Source of the DNA: Chloroflexota bacterium
GTDB taxonomy: Bacteria; Chloroflexota; Limnocylindria; Limnocylindrales; CSP1-4
DNA length: 38,916 bases
Direction: 5' to 3'
Assembly (NCBI GenBank): GCA_012026785.1
Contig: VEOW01000244.1
Coordinates: 1 to 38,916 of the forward strand
The first letter of the stretch is position 1. The number at the start of each line of letters is the position of its first letter. Of the stretch, positions 23,270 to 30,968 are shown in pieces. The notes beneath the pieces are model-generated. The model saw nothing but the letters and a program-made list of their open reading frames with translations, searched no databases and had not been told where the DNA came from. The translations under genes were made by a program, and so were the position numbers.

Positions 23270-24862
23270 TCAATCGGCCAGGAGGCTCCGGCCGGCCATC
23301 CCGGGCCAGCGCGGCAGGCCGGCCAGCTCCACGATCGTCGGGGCCACGTCGGCGAGGACGCCGTCGCGAAGCCGGCGGCCATCGACGGCCCGGCCGGCGA
23401 TGACGATCGGGACGGGATTGAGTGAGTGGGCGGTGATCGGGCTGCCCTCCGGGGTCCGCATCTCATCGGCGTTGCCGTGGTCGGCGGTGACGATCAGGAG
23501 CGGGTTGCGTGGCGATCCCGCCTCCCGCCGCTTGCCCCCCGCGAGGTCCAGGCCGAGGGCCTCGACGATCCGTCCCAGGCAGGCGTCGACGGCCTCGACG
23601 GCCCGCACGGTCGCCTCCCAGGCACCGGTGTGGCCGACCATGTCGGGGTTCGCGAAGTTGGCCACGATCGCGTCGTACTCGTCGTCTCGGACGGCCTCGA
23701 CGATGGCATCGGCGATGCCGGCCGCGCTCATCTCCGGCTGGAGGTCGTACGTCGCGACCTTGGGGCTGGGCACGAGCAGCCGATCCTCGCCGGGGAACGG
23801 CGCCTCGCGGCCGCCGTTGAGGAAGTAGGTCACGTGGGCGTACTTCTCGGTCTCGGCGACGTGGAACTGTCGCCAGCCGGCCTTCGAGAACGCCTCCGCC
23901 AGGGAGGCCACGATCTCGGGCGGGAAGGCCACTCGAACCGGCAGGTCAGCCTCGTACTCGGTCATCGTGACGACGAACAGGTCGGCCGGCGCCGGTCGAC
24001 CGGCGGGGGACGTTCGATCGAAGGGTTCGAACGATGGGTCGGCCAGGGCATGGGTCAGCTGGCGGGCCCGATCGGCCCGGAAGTTGACGTGGACGATGGG
24101 ATCTCCGTCCCGGAGCGTGCCATCCACGCCCTCGACGACCGTGGGCAGGACGAACTCGTCGCCCTCGCCGCGGTCGTACGCGGCCTGGACCGCGGCCGTC
24201 GCGCTCGGAGCCCGCTCCCCCTCGCCGTGGACGATGGCGTCGTAGCCGCGCTCGGTCCGCTCCCAGCGCTTGTCCCGGTCCATGGCGTAGTAGCGACCGC
24301 CGACGCTGGCAATCCGGGCGTCCGGGTGGGCGGCCGCGAGCGCGGTCTCGAGCGCCGGCACGAACTCGATCGCTGAGCGCGGCGGGGTGTCGCGGCCGTC
24401 GAGGAGGGCGTGAACACGGATCGAGGGCACGCCGAGGCGCGCCGCGAGCTCCACCAGGGCGACCAGGTGACGATCGTTGGCGTGGACGCCGCCCGGACCG
24501 ACGAGCCCGACGGTGTGGAGCCGCCCGCGGCCCTCGATCGCGTGGCGGCAGGCGGCGACGAGCGCCTCGTTCTCGAAGAACGAGCCATCGGCGATGGCCG
24601 CGTCGATCCGCGGCAGGTCCTGCAGGACCGGCTTGCCGGCCCCGATGTTGAGGTGGCCGACCTCGGAGTTGCCCATCTGCCCCGCCGGCAGGCCGACGGC
24701 CTCGCCCGAGGCCTGCAGGACGGCATTCGGCCAGCGCGCCAGCAGGCCCCGCCAGACGGGCATCTGGGCGACCCGGATGGCGTCGGCGTCGGGTCTCGGG
24801 CCGACCCCGAAGCCGTCGAGGATGATGAGGACGATCGGGCGGGGCGGGGTCGTCGGCGACAC
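23270..24862 (-). CDS. gpmI: 2,3-bisphosphoglycerate-independent phosphoglycerate mutase
   Basis: 530 aa, full length. It interconverts 3- and 2-phosphoglycerate in glycolysis. The alkaline-phosphatase-like metal site is complete: LIILDGFG (Asp), the catalytic Ser in GQMGNSEVGHLNIG, VGGRYYAMDRDKRWERT, ANFANPDMVGHTG and VTADHGNADEM. Mn-dependent, cytosolic. GTG at 24862 starts directly before the conserved PIVLIILDGFG. It lies downstream of tpiA, whose reading frame runs into it without a stop (see tpiA). The codon pattern clearly follows the gpmI frame through the shared stretch. Confidence 0.95.
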   Translation of the reverse strand: MSPTTPPRPIVLIILDGFGVGPRPDADAIRVAQMPVWRGLLARWPNAVLQASGEAVGLPAGQMGNSEVGHLNIGAGKPVLQDLPRIDAAIADGSFFENEALVAACRHAIEGRGRLHTVGLVGPGGVHANDRHLVALVELAARLGVPSIRVHALLDGRDTPPRSAIEFVPALETALAAAHPDARIASVGGRYYAMDRDKRWERTERGYDAIVHGEGERAPSATAAVQAAYDRGEGDEFVLPTVVEGVDGTLRDGDPIVHVNFRADRARQLTHALADPSFEPFDRTSPAGRPAPADLFVVTMTEYEADLPVRVAFPPEIVASLAEAFSKAGWRQFHVAETEKYAHVTYFLNGGREAPFPGEDRLLVPSPKVATYDLQPEMSAAGIADAIVEAVRDDEYDAIVANFANPDMVGHTGAWEATVRAVEAVDACLGRIVEALGLDLAGGKRREAGSPRNPLLIVTADHGNADEMRTPEGSPITAHSLNPVPIVIAGRAVDGRRLRDGVLADVAPTIVELAGLPRWPGMAGRSLLAD

Positions 24863-24949
24863 GCTCGGCGCTGTCGGGGCAGGCCGGCACGGGCCGGTTG
24901 GCTGCGGACGAGCCGGGCTGCCCCGTGGCAGCCAGACGCGCCGCGGCGG

Positions 24950-25760
24950 TCATGCCCGCCCGGGCCACGATGCCGGCCATCTCGTCGGGCTTGAGCGAGG
25001 CGCCGCCGACGAGCGCGCCGTCGATCGAGGGCTCGGTCATGAACTCGTCGATCGTCGTGCTCGTCACCGAGCCGCCGTAGAGGATCGGCACCGTCTCGCC
25101 ACCCTCGGGCAAGCCAAGATCGGCGAGCGCCGCGCGGATGGCGCCGGCCATCTCGGCCGCGTCCGAGCCCCGGGCCGTTCGGCCGGTCCCGATGGCCCAG
25201 ACGGGTTCGTAGGCGATCGTGAGCCACGGCTCGGCGACATCGTCGGGGGCTTGCGACGGCAGCGCCAGGGCCACCGGATCGGCCTCGCGCAGGCACGTCC
25301 GGACCTGGGCATCGACGACCGCGACCGCGCGGCCGGCCTCGCGCTCGGCGAGCTGCTCGCCGACGCACAGGATCGCGTGCAGCTGGTGGGCGCGCGCCGC
25401 GAGCACCTTGCGGCCGATCAGCTCGTCGGTCTCACCGGCATCGCGGCGCCGCTCCGAGTGGCCGACGATGACCCAGCTGGCAAGGCCCTGGAGCATCGGG
25501 CCCGAGACGAACCCCGTGAAGGCCCCGAACGCCTCGGGATGGAGGTCCTGGGCGCCGACCGCGACACCGCGGCCGTCGGGTGCCGCGACGTCCGCCGCGG
25601 CGAGCGCATCGCGAACCGCCGCCAGGCTGGTGAAGGGCGGACACAGGACCCGGGTCACTCCCGCGACCCGGGTTCGGGAGCCGATCGTCGTCGCCAGCTC
25701 GCCGGCGTCGGCCGGCGTCGTGTGCATCTTCCAGTTGCCGGCGATGATCACGGGTCGCAT
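24950..25760 (-). CDS. tpiA: Triosephosphate isomerase, 3' end disturbed (no in-frame stop at the family end)
   Basis: Interconverts dihydroxyacetone phosphate and glyceraldehyde 3-phosphate. The TIM barrel is complete: GNWKMH (Lys), IVGHSERR (catalytic His), AYEPVWAIGTG (catalytic Glu), PILYGGSV and GALVGGASL. ATG at 25760 is used; a GTG one codon earlier (25763) is less likely. The conserved protein ends at IVARAG, but in the given sequence the frame stays open to 23946, far into gpmI in another phase. A TGA in the neighbouring phase lies exactly at the expected end (24950-24952). Removing one C from CCC at 24955-24957 or 24959-24961 would give a normal VARAA end. I annotate to that TGA. 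An indel in the assembly is the simplest explanation. Confidence 0.88.
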
Positions 25761-25770
25761 CACCCGCGAA

Positions 25771-26589
25771 TCATGCCAGCGTTCGGCCCGCTCCTCCCGC
25801 GCCGACTCGTTCCGCCGCCTCGTCGGGCGAGTGAAGTGCCAGGCGCTCGATCCGATCGAACGCCCGCTGGACCGCCGACCGGTGCAGCCCCAGGCGCTCC
25901 GCGAGCTCGGTCAGCGTGGCCTCGGGCGTGTCGCGCCGGGCAGCGGCGACGGCCCGGACCGTCGGACCCTCCTCCGCCAGGCGGCCCTCGGCCGTCAGCG
26001 ATGCGATCGCCTCCAGCTGGCGCGTCGAGGCGGCCACGGTTCGTTCGACGTTGGCTGACTCGGCGTTGAGGATCCGGTTCAGCTCGCCGCGCAGCGATCG
26101 GGCGACCTGGCGGGCCTCGATCTCGAGGAGCGTCGGGCCGGCGCCGATCCGGCGCAGGAACAGGTCGACTGTCTCGGCGCTCTTCCACGTGACCACGCCG
26201 AGGCCGCGCCGAACGCGCCAGCTCGCCGGGAGCCCGGCGTCGGCCAGTCGCTCGGCGAGCCGCGTCGCCTCGGCGGCGGGGACGACGAACTCCAGGTGCG
26301 TGCGACCAGCGGCGAGGCTCAGCGAGCCGCGGGACAGGAACACGCCCCGGAGCCACGCCATCCGGCAATGCTCCGGGCGCGAGGCCCAGTCGAACCCACC
26401 GCCGAGCCCGTCCGGGCCAGCCTCGGGCCGGCCGAGCCGGACCGCCAGCCGCGCGAGCATCGGGTCGTGCTCGCGGCCGGCGAGGTCCAGGCCTGCCCGC
26501 TCCGCGTCGCGGTCGCAGGGCCGAGACGGATCGATCGCCGCGAGCTCGGCCCGGAGCGCGAGGACCAGGTCGCGTTCGGCCCCGGTCAC
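25771..26589 (-). CDS. whiA: WhiA family DNA-binding protein
   Basis: 272 aa. The N-terminal LAGLIDADG-like part contains HCRMAWLRGVFLSRGSLS, HLEFVV, WKSAETVDLFLRRIGA and LNRILNAESANVERT. The C-terminal helix-turn-helix is TLTELAERLGLHRSAVQRAFDRI. WhiA is a transcription regulator in sporulating actinobacteria and affects cell division in Bacillus; here it is probably a cell-cycle or division regulator. The GTG at 26589 overlaps the yvcK stop (GTGA). The order rapZ-yvcK-whiA is conserved across Gram-positive phyla and Chloroflexota. Ten bases separate it from tpiA. Confidence 0.92.
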   Translation of the reverse strand: MTGAERDLVLALRAELAAIDPSRPCDRDAERAGLDLAGREHDPMLARLAVRLGRPEAGPDGLGGGFDWASRPEHCRMAWLRGVFLSRGSLSLAAGRTHLEFVVPAAEATRLAERLADAGLPASWRVRRGLGVVTWKSAETVDLFLRRIGAGPTLLEIEARQVARSLRGELNRILNAESANVERTVAASTRQLEAIASLTAEGRLAEEGPTVRAVAAARRDTPEATLTELAERLGLHRSAVQRAFDRIERLALHSPDEAAERVGAGGAGRTLA

Positions 26590-27929
26590 GCCGTCCTGGC
26601 CACCCGATCCCGCCGCAGTCCCTGCGCCTCCCGCTCGTACGCTCGCAGGATCGCCGCTGCCAGGCGGGTCGAATCGTGGTGGTGTGGCTGCTCGTCGCTC
26701 GCGATCGTGTCGGTCAGCAGGCGCGGCACCGGCTCGGCCGCGGGCGGCCAGCGCAGGGCAACGGCGTCGGCCGGCCACTCCGACGGCTCGCCCTCGAACC
26801 GATCGTTGACCAGGACGAGGTCGACGATCCCCGGTGCCGTGTGGGCCAGCAGCGCCTCGACGTGATCGGCCGCGTCGTAGCCCTCGGTCTCACCGAGCTG
26901 CGTCGCGACGTTGCAGACGTAAATCCGCATCCCGGGCGACGCGGCCACGGCCTCCCGGATGGCGGGGATCAAGAGGACGGGTAGGACGCTCGTGTAGAGG
27001 CTGCCCGGGCCCAGGACGACGATGTCCGCCTCGCGAATGGCCGCCAGGGCGTCGGGCGAGGCCGGCACCGTCGGCGGGTCGATCCAGACCTTGCGGATCT
27101 CGGGCGTGCGCGTGACCGTCGACTGTCCGCGGACGACGACGCCGTCGTCGGTGCGGGCCATCAGCGTGATGGGCGTGGCCGAGGCGGGCATGACCTTGCC
27201 GCGCACCGCCAGGACGTGGTTCATCCGCCGCACGCCCTCCTCGAAATCGCCGCCCTCGAGAGCGGTCAGCGCGGCCAGGAGGAGATTGCCCATGGCGTGC
27301 CCGCCGAGCCCGCCGGGCTCGGTCTCGACCGGGCCGTCGAGCGGTCGAATGCCACCCGGGAAGCGGTACCCGAGGAGCTCGGCCATCAACGGCTCCGCGT
27401 CGGCCAGCGCGGCGATGCAGGCCCGGATGTCGCCCACGGGCGGGATGCCGAGCTCCTCCCGGAGCGCGCCCGACGAGCCGCCGTCGTCGGCCACGGTGAC
27501 GATCGCGGTCAGGTTGCTGGTGTGCTCCTTCATGCCCCGCAGCAGCGTCGACAGGCCGGTTCCGCCGCCGATCGCCACGACCCGTGGTCCGCGCGCCAGC
27601 ATCCGCTTCTGGAAGATGACGTCGGCCAGCGGCCGCTCCCCGTCGTCGGCCCGCAACGGCTCCGTCAGGGCCCTGGCCAACCGCCAGGCCCCGAACCCCA
27701 CGACCACCAGGCCGATCGTCCCGACGACGAGCCCACGCAGCGGGAACGGCAGGAACTGCAGCGTGATCGTGTCGAGCACGAGCTCCGTGAGCCCGCCCGG
27801 CTGGAGGTCGCGCGTCACCTGGCGGATGGTGTGGGCCACCCCGAGGGCCATCAGCAGCAGGCCACCGAAGACGACGAGCAGCCAGCGCTTGACGCCGATC
27901 CCCGGCTGGAGCCAGCGCCGCAGGTTCAT
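26586..27929 (-). CDS. yvcK: YvcK family protein (gluconeogenesis factor) with N-terminal membrane hairpin
   Basis: 447 aa, longer than the roughly 320 aa of Bacillus YvcK. Residues 13-30 and 57-80 form two hydrophobic helices. They are followed by the Rossmann-like YvcK/CofD domain: VVAIGGGTGLSTLLRGMK, IVTVADDGGSSGALR, GHAMGNLLL, VLGPGSLYTSVLPVLL and YVCNVATQLGETEGY. YvcK binds UDP-sugars and supports peptidoglycan precursor supply and growth on gluconeogenic carbon. The membrane hairpin would hold the domain at the inner membrane, near wall synthesis. ATG at 27929 overlaps the rapZ stop (ATGA); the stop overlaps the whiA start. Confidence 0.93.
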   Translation of the reverse strand: MNLRRWLQPGIGVKRWLLVVFGGLLLMALGVAHTIRQVTRDLQPGGLTELVLDTITLQFLPFPLRGLVVGTIGLVVVGFGAWRLARALTEPLRADDGERPLADVIFQKRMLARGPRVVAIGGGTGLSTLLRGMKEHTSNLTAIVTVADDGGSSGALREELGIPPVGDIRACIAALADAEPLMAELLGYRFPGGIRPLDGPVETEPGGLGGHAMGNLLLAALTALEGGDFEEGVRRMNHVLAVRGKVMPASATPITLMARTDDGVVVRGQSTVTRTPEIRKVWIDPPTVPASPDALAAIREADIVVLGPGSLYTSVLPVLLIPAIREAVAASPGMRIYVCNVATQLGETEGYDAADHVEALLAHTAPGIVDLVLVNDRFEGEPSEWPADAVALRWPPAAEPVPRLLTDTIASDEQPHHHDSTRLAAAILRAYEREAQGLRRDRVARTA

Positions 27930-28852
27930 CCGCGCTCCAGCTCCCGGTGGAACACCTCGCCCGGGCCGTGGCCCTGCTCGCGCAGCCACGTGGCAAGCTG
28001 CTCGGCGAGGACGATCGACCGGTGACGGCCACCGGTGCAGCCGATGCCGATCGTGAGCCGGCTCTTGCCCTCTTCGACGAAGGCCGGAATCCCGAACTCG
28101 AGGAACTGCTCGACGTGGTCGAGGAACTCCCGGGCCCCCGGCTGGCTCATCACGTAGTCACGGACGGGTGGGGTGAGCCCGGAGTGATCCCGCAGCTCGG
28201 GCACGTAGTACGGGTTCTGGAGGAACCGGGTGTCGAAGACGAGATCGGCCTCGAGCGGGATGCCGAACTTGTAGCCGAAGGAGATGATCTGGATCGTCAT
28301 CCGGCCTGGCTCGGCCTCGCCCAGCCGGCTGAACAGCCGCTCTCGGAGGTCGCGCAGCGGCAGCTCCGAGGTGTCGAGGACGACATCGGCCTCCGCGCGG
28401 ATCGGGTCGAGCATCCGGCGCTCGAGCTGGATGGCGCGCTGCATGCCGCGACCGTCGGACAGGGGGTGGCGGTGGCGCGTCTCGGAGAAGCGCCGGATCA
28501 GGACCTCGTCGCTCGCCTCGAGGAAGAACACCTGGGGTCGGATGCCGCGGCCCTCGAGGGCGCCGCGGACCGCCCGGTAGGCCGTCTCGACGTCGCCGGA
28601 CCGGACGTCGAGCACGATCGCGATCTGGGCGAAGCGCGCCGGATCGGACGCCACGAGCTCGGCCAGCTCCGGCAGCAGCTCGGCCGGCAGGTTGTCGACG
28701 ACGGTGAAGGCGAGGTCCTCGAACAGCTTGGCCGCGGCGGTCTTGCCGCCTCCCGAGAGCCCGCTCAGCAGGACGACCTGCTGCCCGGTTGAGCGGCCGC
28801 CTGCAGCCGTCGGATCAGCCGGCGTGGTGGTTGCCTCCCGCCCGCTCGCCAT
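27926..28852 (-). CDS. rapZ: RapZ/YvcJ family nucleotide-binding protein
   Basis: 308 aa. An N-terminal polar extension of about 22 residues precedes the Walker A loop GLSGGGKT. FLEASDEVLIRRFSETRHRHPL and the C-terminal SFGYKFGIP, FDTRFLQNPYY and IGIGCTGGRHRSI are family marks. In E. coli RapZ binds glucosamine-6-phosphate and steers decay of GlmZ RNA; in Gram-positives the homologue hydrolyses nucleotides and affects competence and envelope precursors. It leads the coupled rapZ-yvcK-whiA set, 19 bases after tatC. TAGACT six bases before the ATG suggests an internal, possibly leaderless promoter. Confidence 0.94.
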   Translation of the reverse strand: MASGREATTTPADPTAAGGRSTGQQVVLLSGLSGGGKTAAAKLFEDLAFTVVDNLPAELLPELAELVASDPARFAQIAIVLDVRSGDVETAYRAVRGALEGRGIRPQVFFLEASDEVLIRRFSETRHRHPLSDGRGMQRAIQLERRMLDPIRAEADVVLDTSELPLRDLRERLFSRLGEAEPGRMTIQIISFGYKFGIPLEADLVFDTRFLQNPYYVPELRDHSGLTPPVRDYVMSQPGAREFLDHVEQFLEFGIPAFVEEGKSRLTIGIGCTGGRHRSIVLAEQLATWLREQGHGPGEVFHRELERG

Positions 28853-28858
28853 GGCGGC

Positions 28859-28864
28859 AGTCTA
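28859..28864 (-). promoter_or_regulatory. Candidate -10 element (TAGACT) six bases before rapZ
   Basis: TANNNT six bases before an ATG is the spacing seen in leaderless promoters of Actinomycetota and Deinococcota. No Shine-Dalgarno is visible for rapZ. Confidence 0.3.
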
Positions 28865-28871
28865 CCGGCCC

Positions 28872-29612
28872 CTAGCGGCCGGTCCGTGCGATCACGAGCG
28901 TCGTCGCCTCGAACAGGATGTACAGGGTCAGGCCCAACGCGGCCGGGCTCACGAGGTCGCCACCGGGGGTTGCGACGGCGGCGAAGACCGCGATGCCGAG
29001 GATCGCCATCCGCCGGGCCCGGCGCAGCCGCTCCGAGGTCACGATGCCGACCTTGGACAGCCCGACGAGCAGGATCGGGAACTCCATCAGGATCCCGAAC
29101 GCGAGAAACAGCGTCGTCACGAAGTCGAGGTACTCGCGAATCGAGATGAGCGGCGTCAGGGTCTCGCCGACGAAGCTCAGCAGGAACTGGGCCGCGAACG
29201 GCATGACGACGTAGGCCAGCCCGACGCCAAGGGCGAAGAAGGCCAGGGCCGCCGGAATCCATGGCAGGATCGCGCGTCGTTCGTTGGCGGTCAGCCCAGG
29301 TGCGATGAACCGCCAGAGATGGAACAGCAGGACCGGCATCGCCAGGATGATCCCGGCCACGATCGAGATCCGAAGCTTGATCGCGAAAGCGTCACCGATC
29401 GACGTCACGATGACCGGCAGGTCAGGTGGCAGGGGCGCGCGAAGGACGGCGATGATCGGGTCGGCGAGCGCGAAGCCGATCGACGCGCCAAGCCCGATCG
29501 CGAGGGCACTCCAGATCAGGCGCGTGCGCAGCTCGGCGAGGTGATCGACGAGCGGCATCACCCGTTCGTCGACGGTCGTCGAAGGCTCCGACACTCGGTC
29601 GACGGCGGTCAT
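28872..29612 (-). CDS. tatC: Twin-arginine translocase subunit TatC
   Basis: 246 aa with six membrane helices. The N-terminal VMPLVDHLAELRTRLIW carries the conserved signal-peptide-binding ELRxR patch, and EYLDFVTTLFLAFGILMEFP has the conserved Glu of helix four. It recognises twin-arginine signal peptides and works with TatA. ATG at 29612 is used. A 48-base open frame with a duplicated 18-base unit ends in an ATGA overlap with this start. tatA lies 84 bases upstream, so the pair should share a transcript. Confidence 0.95.
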   Translation of the reverse strand: MTAVDRVSEPSTTVDERVMPLVDHLAELRTRLIWSALAIGLGASIGFALADPIIAVLRAPLPPDLPVIVTSIGDAFAIKLRISIVAGIILAMPVLLFHLWRFIAPGLTANERRAILPWIPAALAFFALGVGLAYVVMPFAAQFLLSFVGETLTPLISIREYLDFVTTLFLAFGILMEFPILLVGLSKVGIVTSERLRRARRMAILGIAVFAAVATPGGDLVSPAALGLTLYILFEATTLVIARTGR

Positions 29613-29656
29613 GGGCGCGCGCCGAACCTGGCGGTCACGCCCAACCTGGCGGTCAC
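29609..29656 (-). other. 15-codon open frame ending in ATGA overlap with tatC
   Basis: GTG at 29656 to TGA at 29609-29611, encoding VTARLGVTARFGARP. It is made from two 18-base units (AACCTGGCGGTCACG at 29625-29639 and 29643-29657 on the plus strand). It could be a coupling leader for tatC or chance. No ribosome-binding site is seen. Confidence 0.25.
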
Positions 29657-29696
29657 GTCGAGGCGGGAGCCGCGCGGTGGCGGCACCGGACGGCGA

Positions 29697-30056
29697 CTAT
29701 GACGAGGCGGAGCCGTGCTGCTGCTCGCCGGATGCTGCCGCGGCTGCCGGCTCACCGTCGTCGAGCCGGTTCGGCTCGGTCGAGCCCTGGATCTGGTTCG
29801 GAGCCGGCGCAGGCGCGGAGTCGGGCGTCGAGGCCTGGCTCGACGTCGAGGCCTGGCTCGTCGACGACTGGCTCGTTGTCGAGGCGGGCGGCTCCAGCGA
29901 GGCGGCGTCCTTCACGTCCGTGGCAGCCTTGCGGAACTCGCGGACGCTCTTGCCGAGCGACGACGCGACCTCGGGCAGCCGTCCCGGGCCGAGGATGATC
30001 AGCGCGATCACCAGGATCAGGATCAGCTCGCCGGGGCCGATGTTGGGGAATGGCAT
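29697..30056 (-). CDS. tatA: Sec-independent translocase TatA/TatB-type subunit
   Basis: 119 aa. The short N-terminus and single helix (GPGELILILVIALIILGPGR, then LPEVASSLGKSVREFRKA) with an amphipathic helix after it are typical of TatA; the LGPGRLPE hinge is also compatible with TatB. No second tatA/tatB is in the window. The C-terminal half is low-complexity: a Ser/Thr/Gln repeat (18-bp units at 29827-29880), then Pro/Ala. ATG at 30056 has GAGGA about 12 bases upstream. The conserved TatA core starts right at this ATG; the frame upstream overlaps pyrF's end and is not conserved. Confidence 0.9.
   Translation of the reverse strand: MPFPNIGPGELILILVIALIILGPGRLPEVASSLGKSVREFRKAATDVKDAASLEPPASTTSQSSTSQASTSSQASTPDSAPAPAPNQIQGSTEPNRLDDGEPAAAAASGEQQHGSASS
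29827..29880 (-). repeat. 18-bp repeat, three units, in the tatA tail
   Basis: Two nearly identical units (29827-29844, 29845-29862) and a diverged third encode the Ser/Gln/Ala/Thr-rich tail of TatA. Confidence 0.7.
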
Positions 30057-30104
30057 GCGTGAGGGTCCTCGGGCGCGGCCGGATCGGGGCCGGCCGGGCA
30101 TCGA

Positions 30105-30968
30105 TCAGCGTAGCACAGGGAGCCTGGCGGACCAGTCACGGGCGGCCTCTGCGAGCGCCTCGCCGAGATCGGCCGGCACCCCTGTCGCGGCAGCCCGGGC
30201 GATGCCCCGGGACACGTTGACGAGCAGCCCGCCGCCGGGCCGTTCCCCGGCCGGCGGGGCAGCCGCCGGTCCGTCCGCCAGGACCGTCTCGAGCTCGCCG
30301 CCCTGGGCGCCGAGGCCGGGCACGAGGAACGCCAGGCCGGGCGCGATCCGCCGGGCCGCGGCCAGCTCGGAAGGGGCCGTCGCGCCGACGACGAGGCCGA
30401 CCGTCCCACCCGGGCCCCAGCCGCTCGCGGCCCGCGCAACCCGAGCCCACAGCGGCGCGGCGGGAGCACCATCTGTCGCGGCCACGGCCAGGCCCTGCAG
30501 CTCGCCCGCGCCCGGGTTCGAGGTCCGGCACAGGACGTAGGCGAAGCGATCGGCTCGCTCGAGCAGCGGCGCCAGCCCCTCCGAGCCGACGTACGGGTTG
30601 ACGGTGATCGCGTCCGCGCCGAGGGCGTCGAACAGCGCGACCGCCTGCTTGGCCGTCGTCGAGGCGATGTCGCCGCGCTTGGCGTCCATGACCACCGGCA
30701 GATCGTCGGGGACCCGGCTCCGCAATCGCTCCAGCGCCGCCAGCCCGGCCGAGCCGTGGGCCTCGAAGAACGCCAGGTTCGGCTTGATCGCCGCGGCGAC
30801 CGGCGCGGCCGCCTCGAGGAGGAGCGCGGCAAAGCGCTCCACGCCGTCGAGATCGGCGTCGAAGCCCGGTGGCAGCTCCGCGGGATCCGGATCGATCCCG
30901 ACGCACAGGATCGAGCCGCCCGCCGCCGCCCGCGCCGCGAGGCGCTCCAGGTAGGGCCGGCTCGCCAT
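30105..30968 (-). CDS. pyrF: Orotidine 5'-phosphate decarboxylase, type 2
   Basis: 287 aa. Last step of UMP synthesis. The N-terminal ILCVGIDPDP, KPNLAFFEAHG and the catalytic DAKRGDIASTT (Lys-Asp pair), plus NPYVGSEGLAP, mark the longer type-2 PyrF found in mycobacteria, myxobacteria and Chloroflexota. ATG at 30968 overlaps the upstream stop by one base (TGATG). The very end of the gene (GTG CTA CGC) contains a TGCTACGCT element in front of tatA. Confidence 0.94.
   Translation of the reverse strand: MASRPYLERLAARAAAGGSILCVGIDPDPAELPPGFDADLDGVERFAALLLEAAAPVAAAIKPNLAFFEAHGSAGLAALERLRSRVPDDLPVVMDAKRGDIASTTAKQAVALFDALGADAITVNPYVGSEGLAPLLERADRFAYVLCRTSNPGAGELQGLAVAATDGAPAAPLWARVARAASGWGPGGTVGLVVGATAPSELAAARRIAPGLAFLVPGLGAQGGELETVLADGPAAAPPAGERPGGGLLVNVSRGIARAAATGVPADLGEALAEAARDWSARLPVLR
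30107..30115 (-). promoter_or_regulatory. Extended -10 element TGCTACGCT upstream of tatA
   Basis: Built from the last codons and stop of pyrF, about 50 bases before the tatA ATG; uses the rare CTA codon. Candidate promoter for tatA-tatC. Confidence 0.35.

Noticed and set aside
23946-25760. A TpiA fusion protein of 605 residues
   Set aside because: Everything after residue 269 is out-of-phase gpmI sequence with no family resemblance; an indel is simpler.
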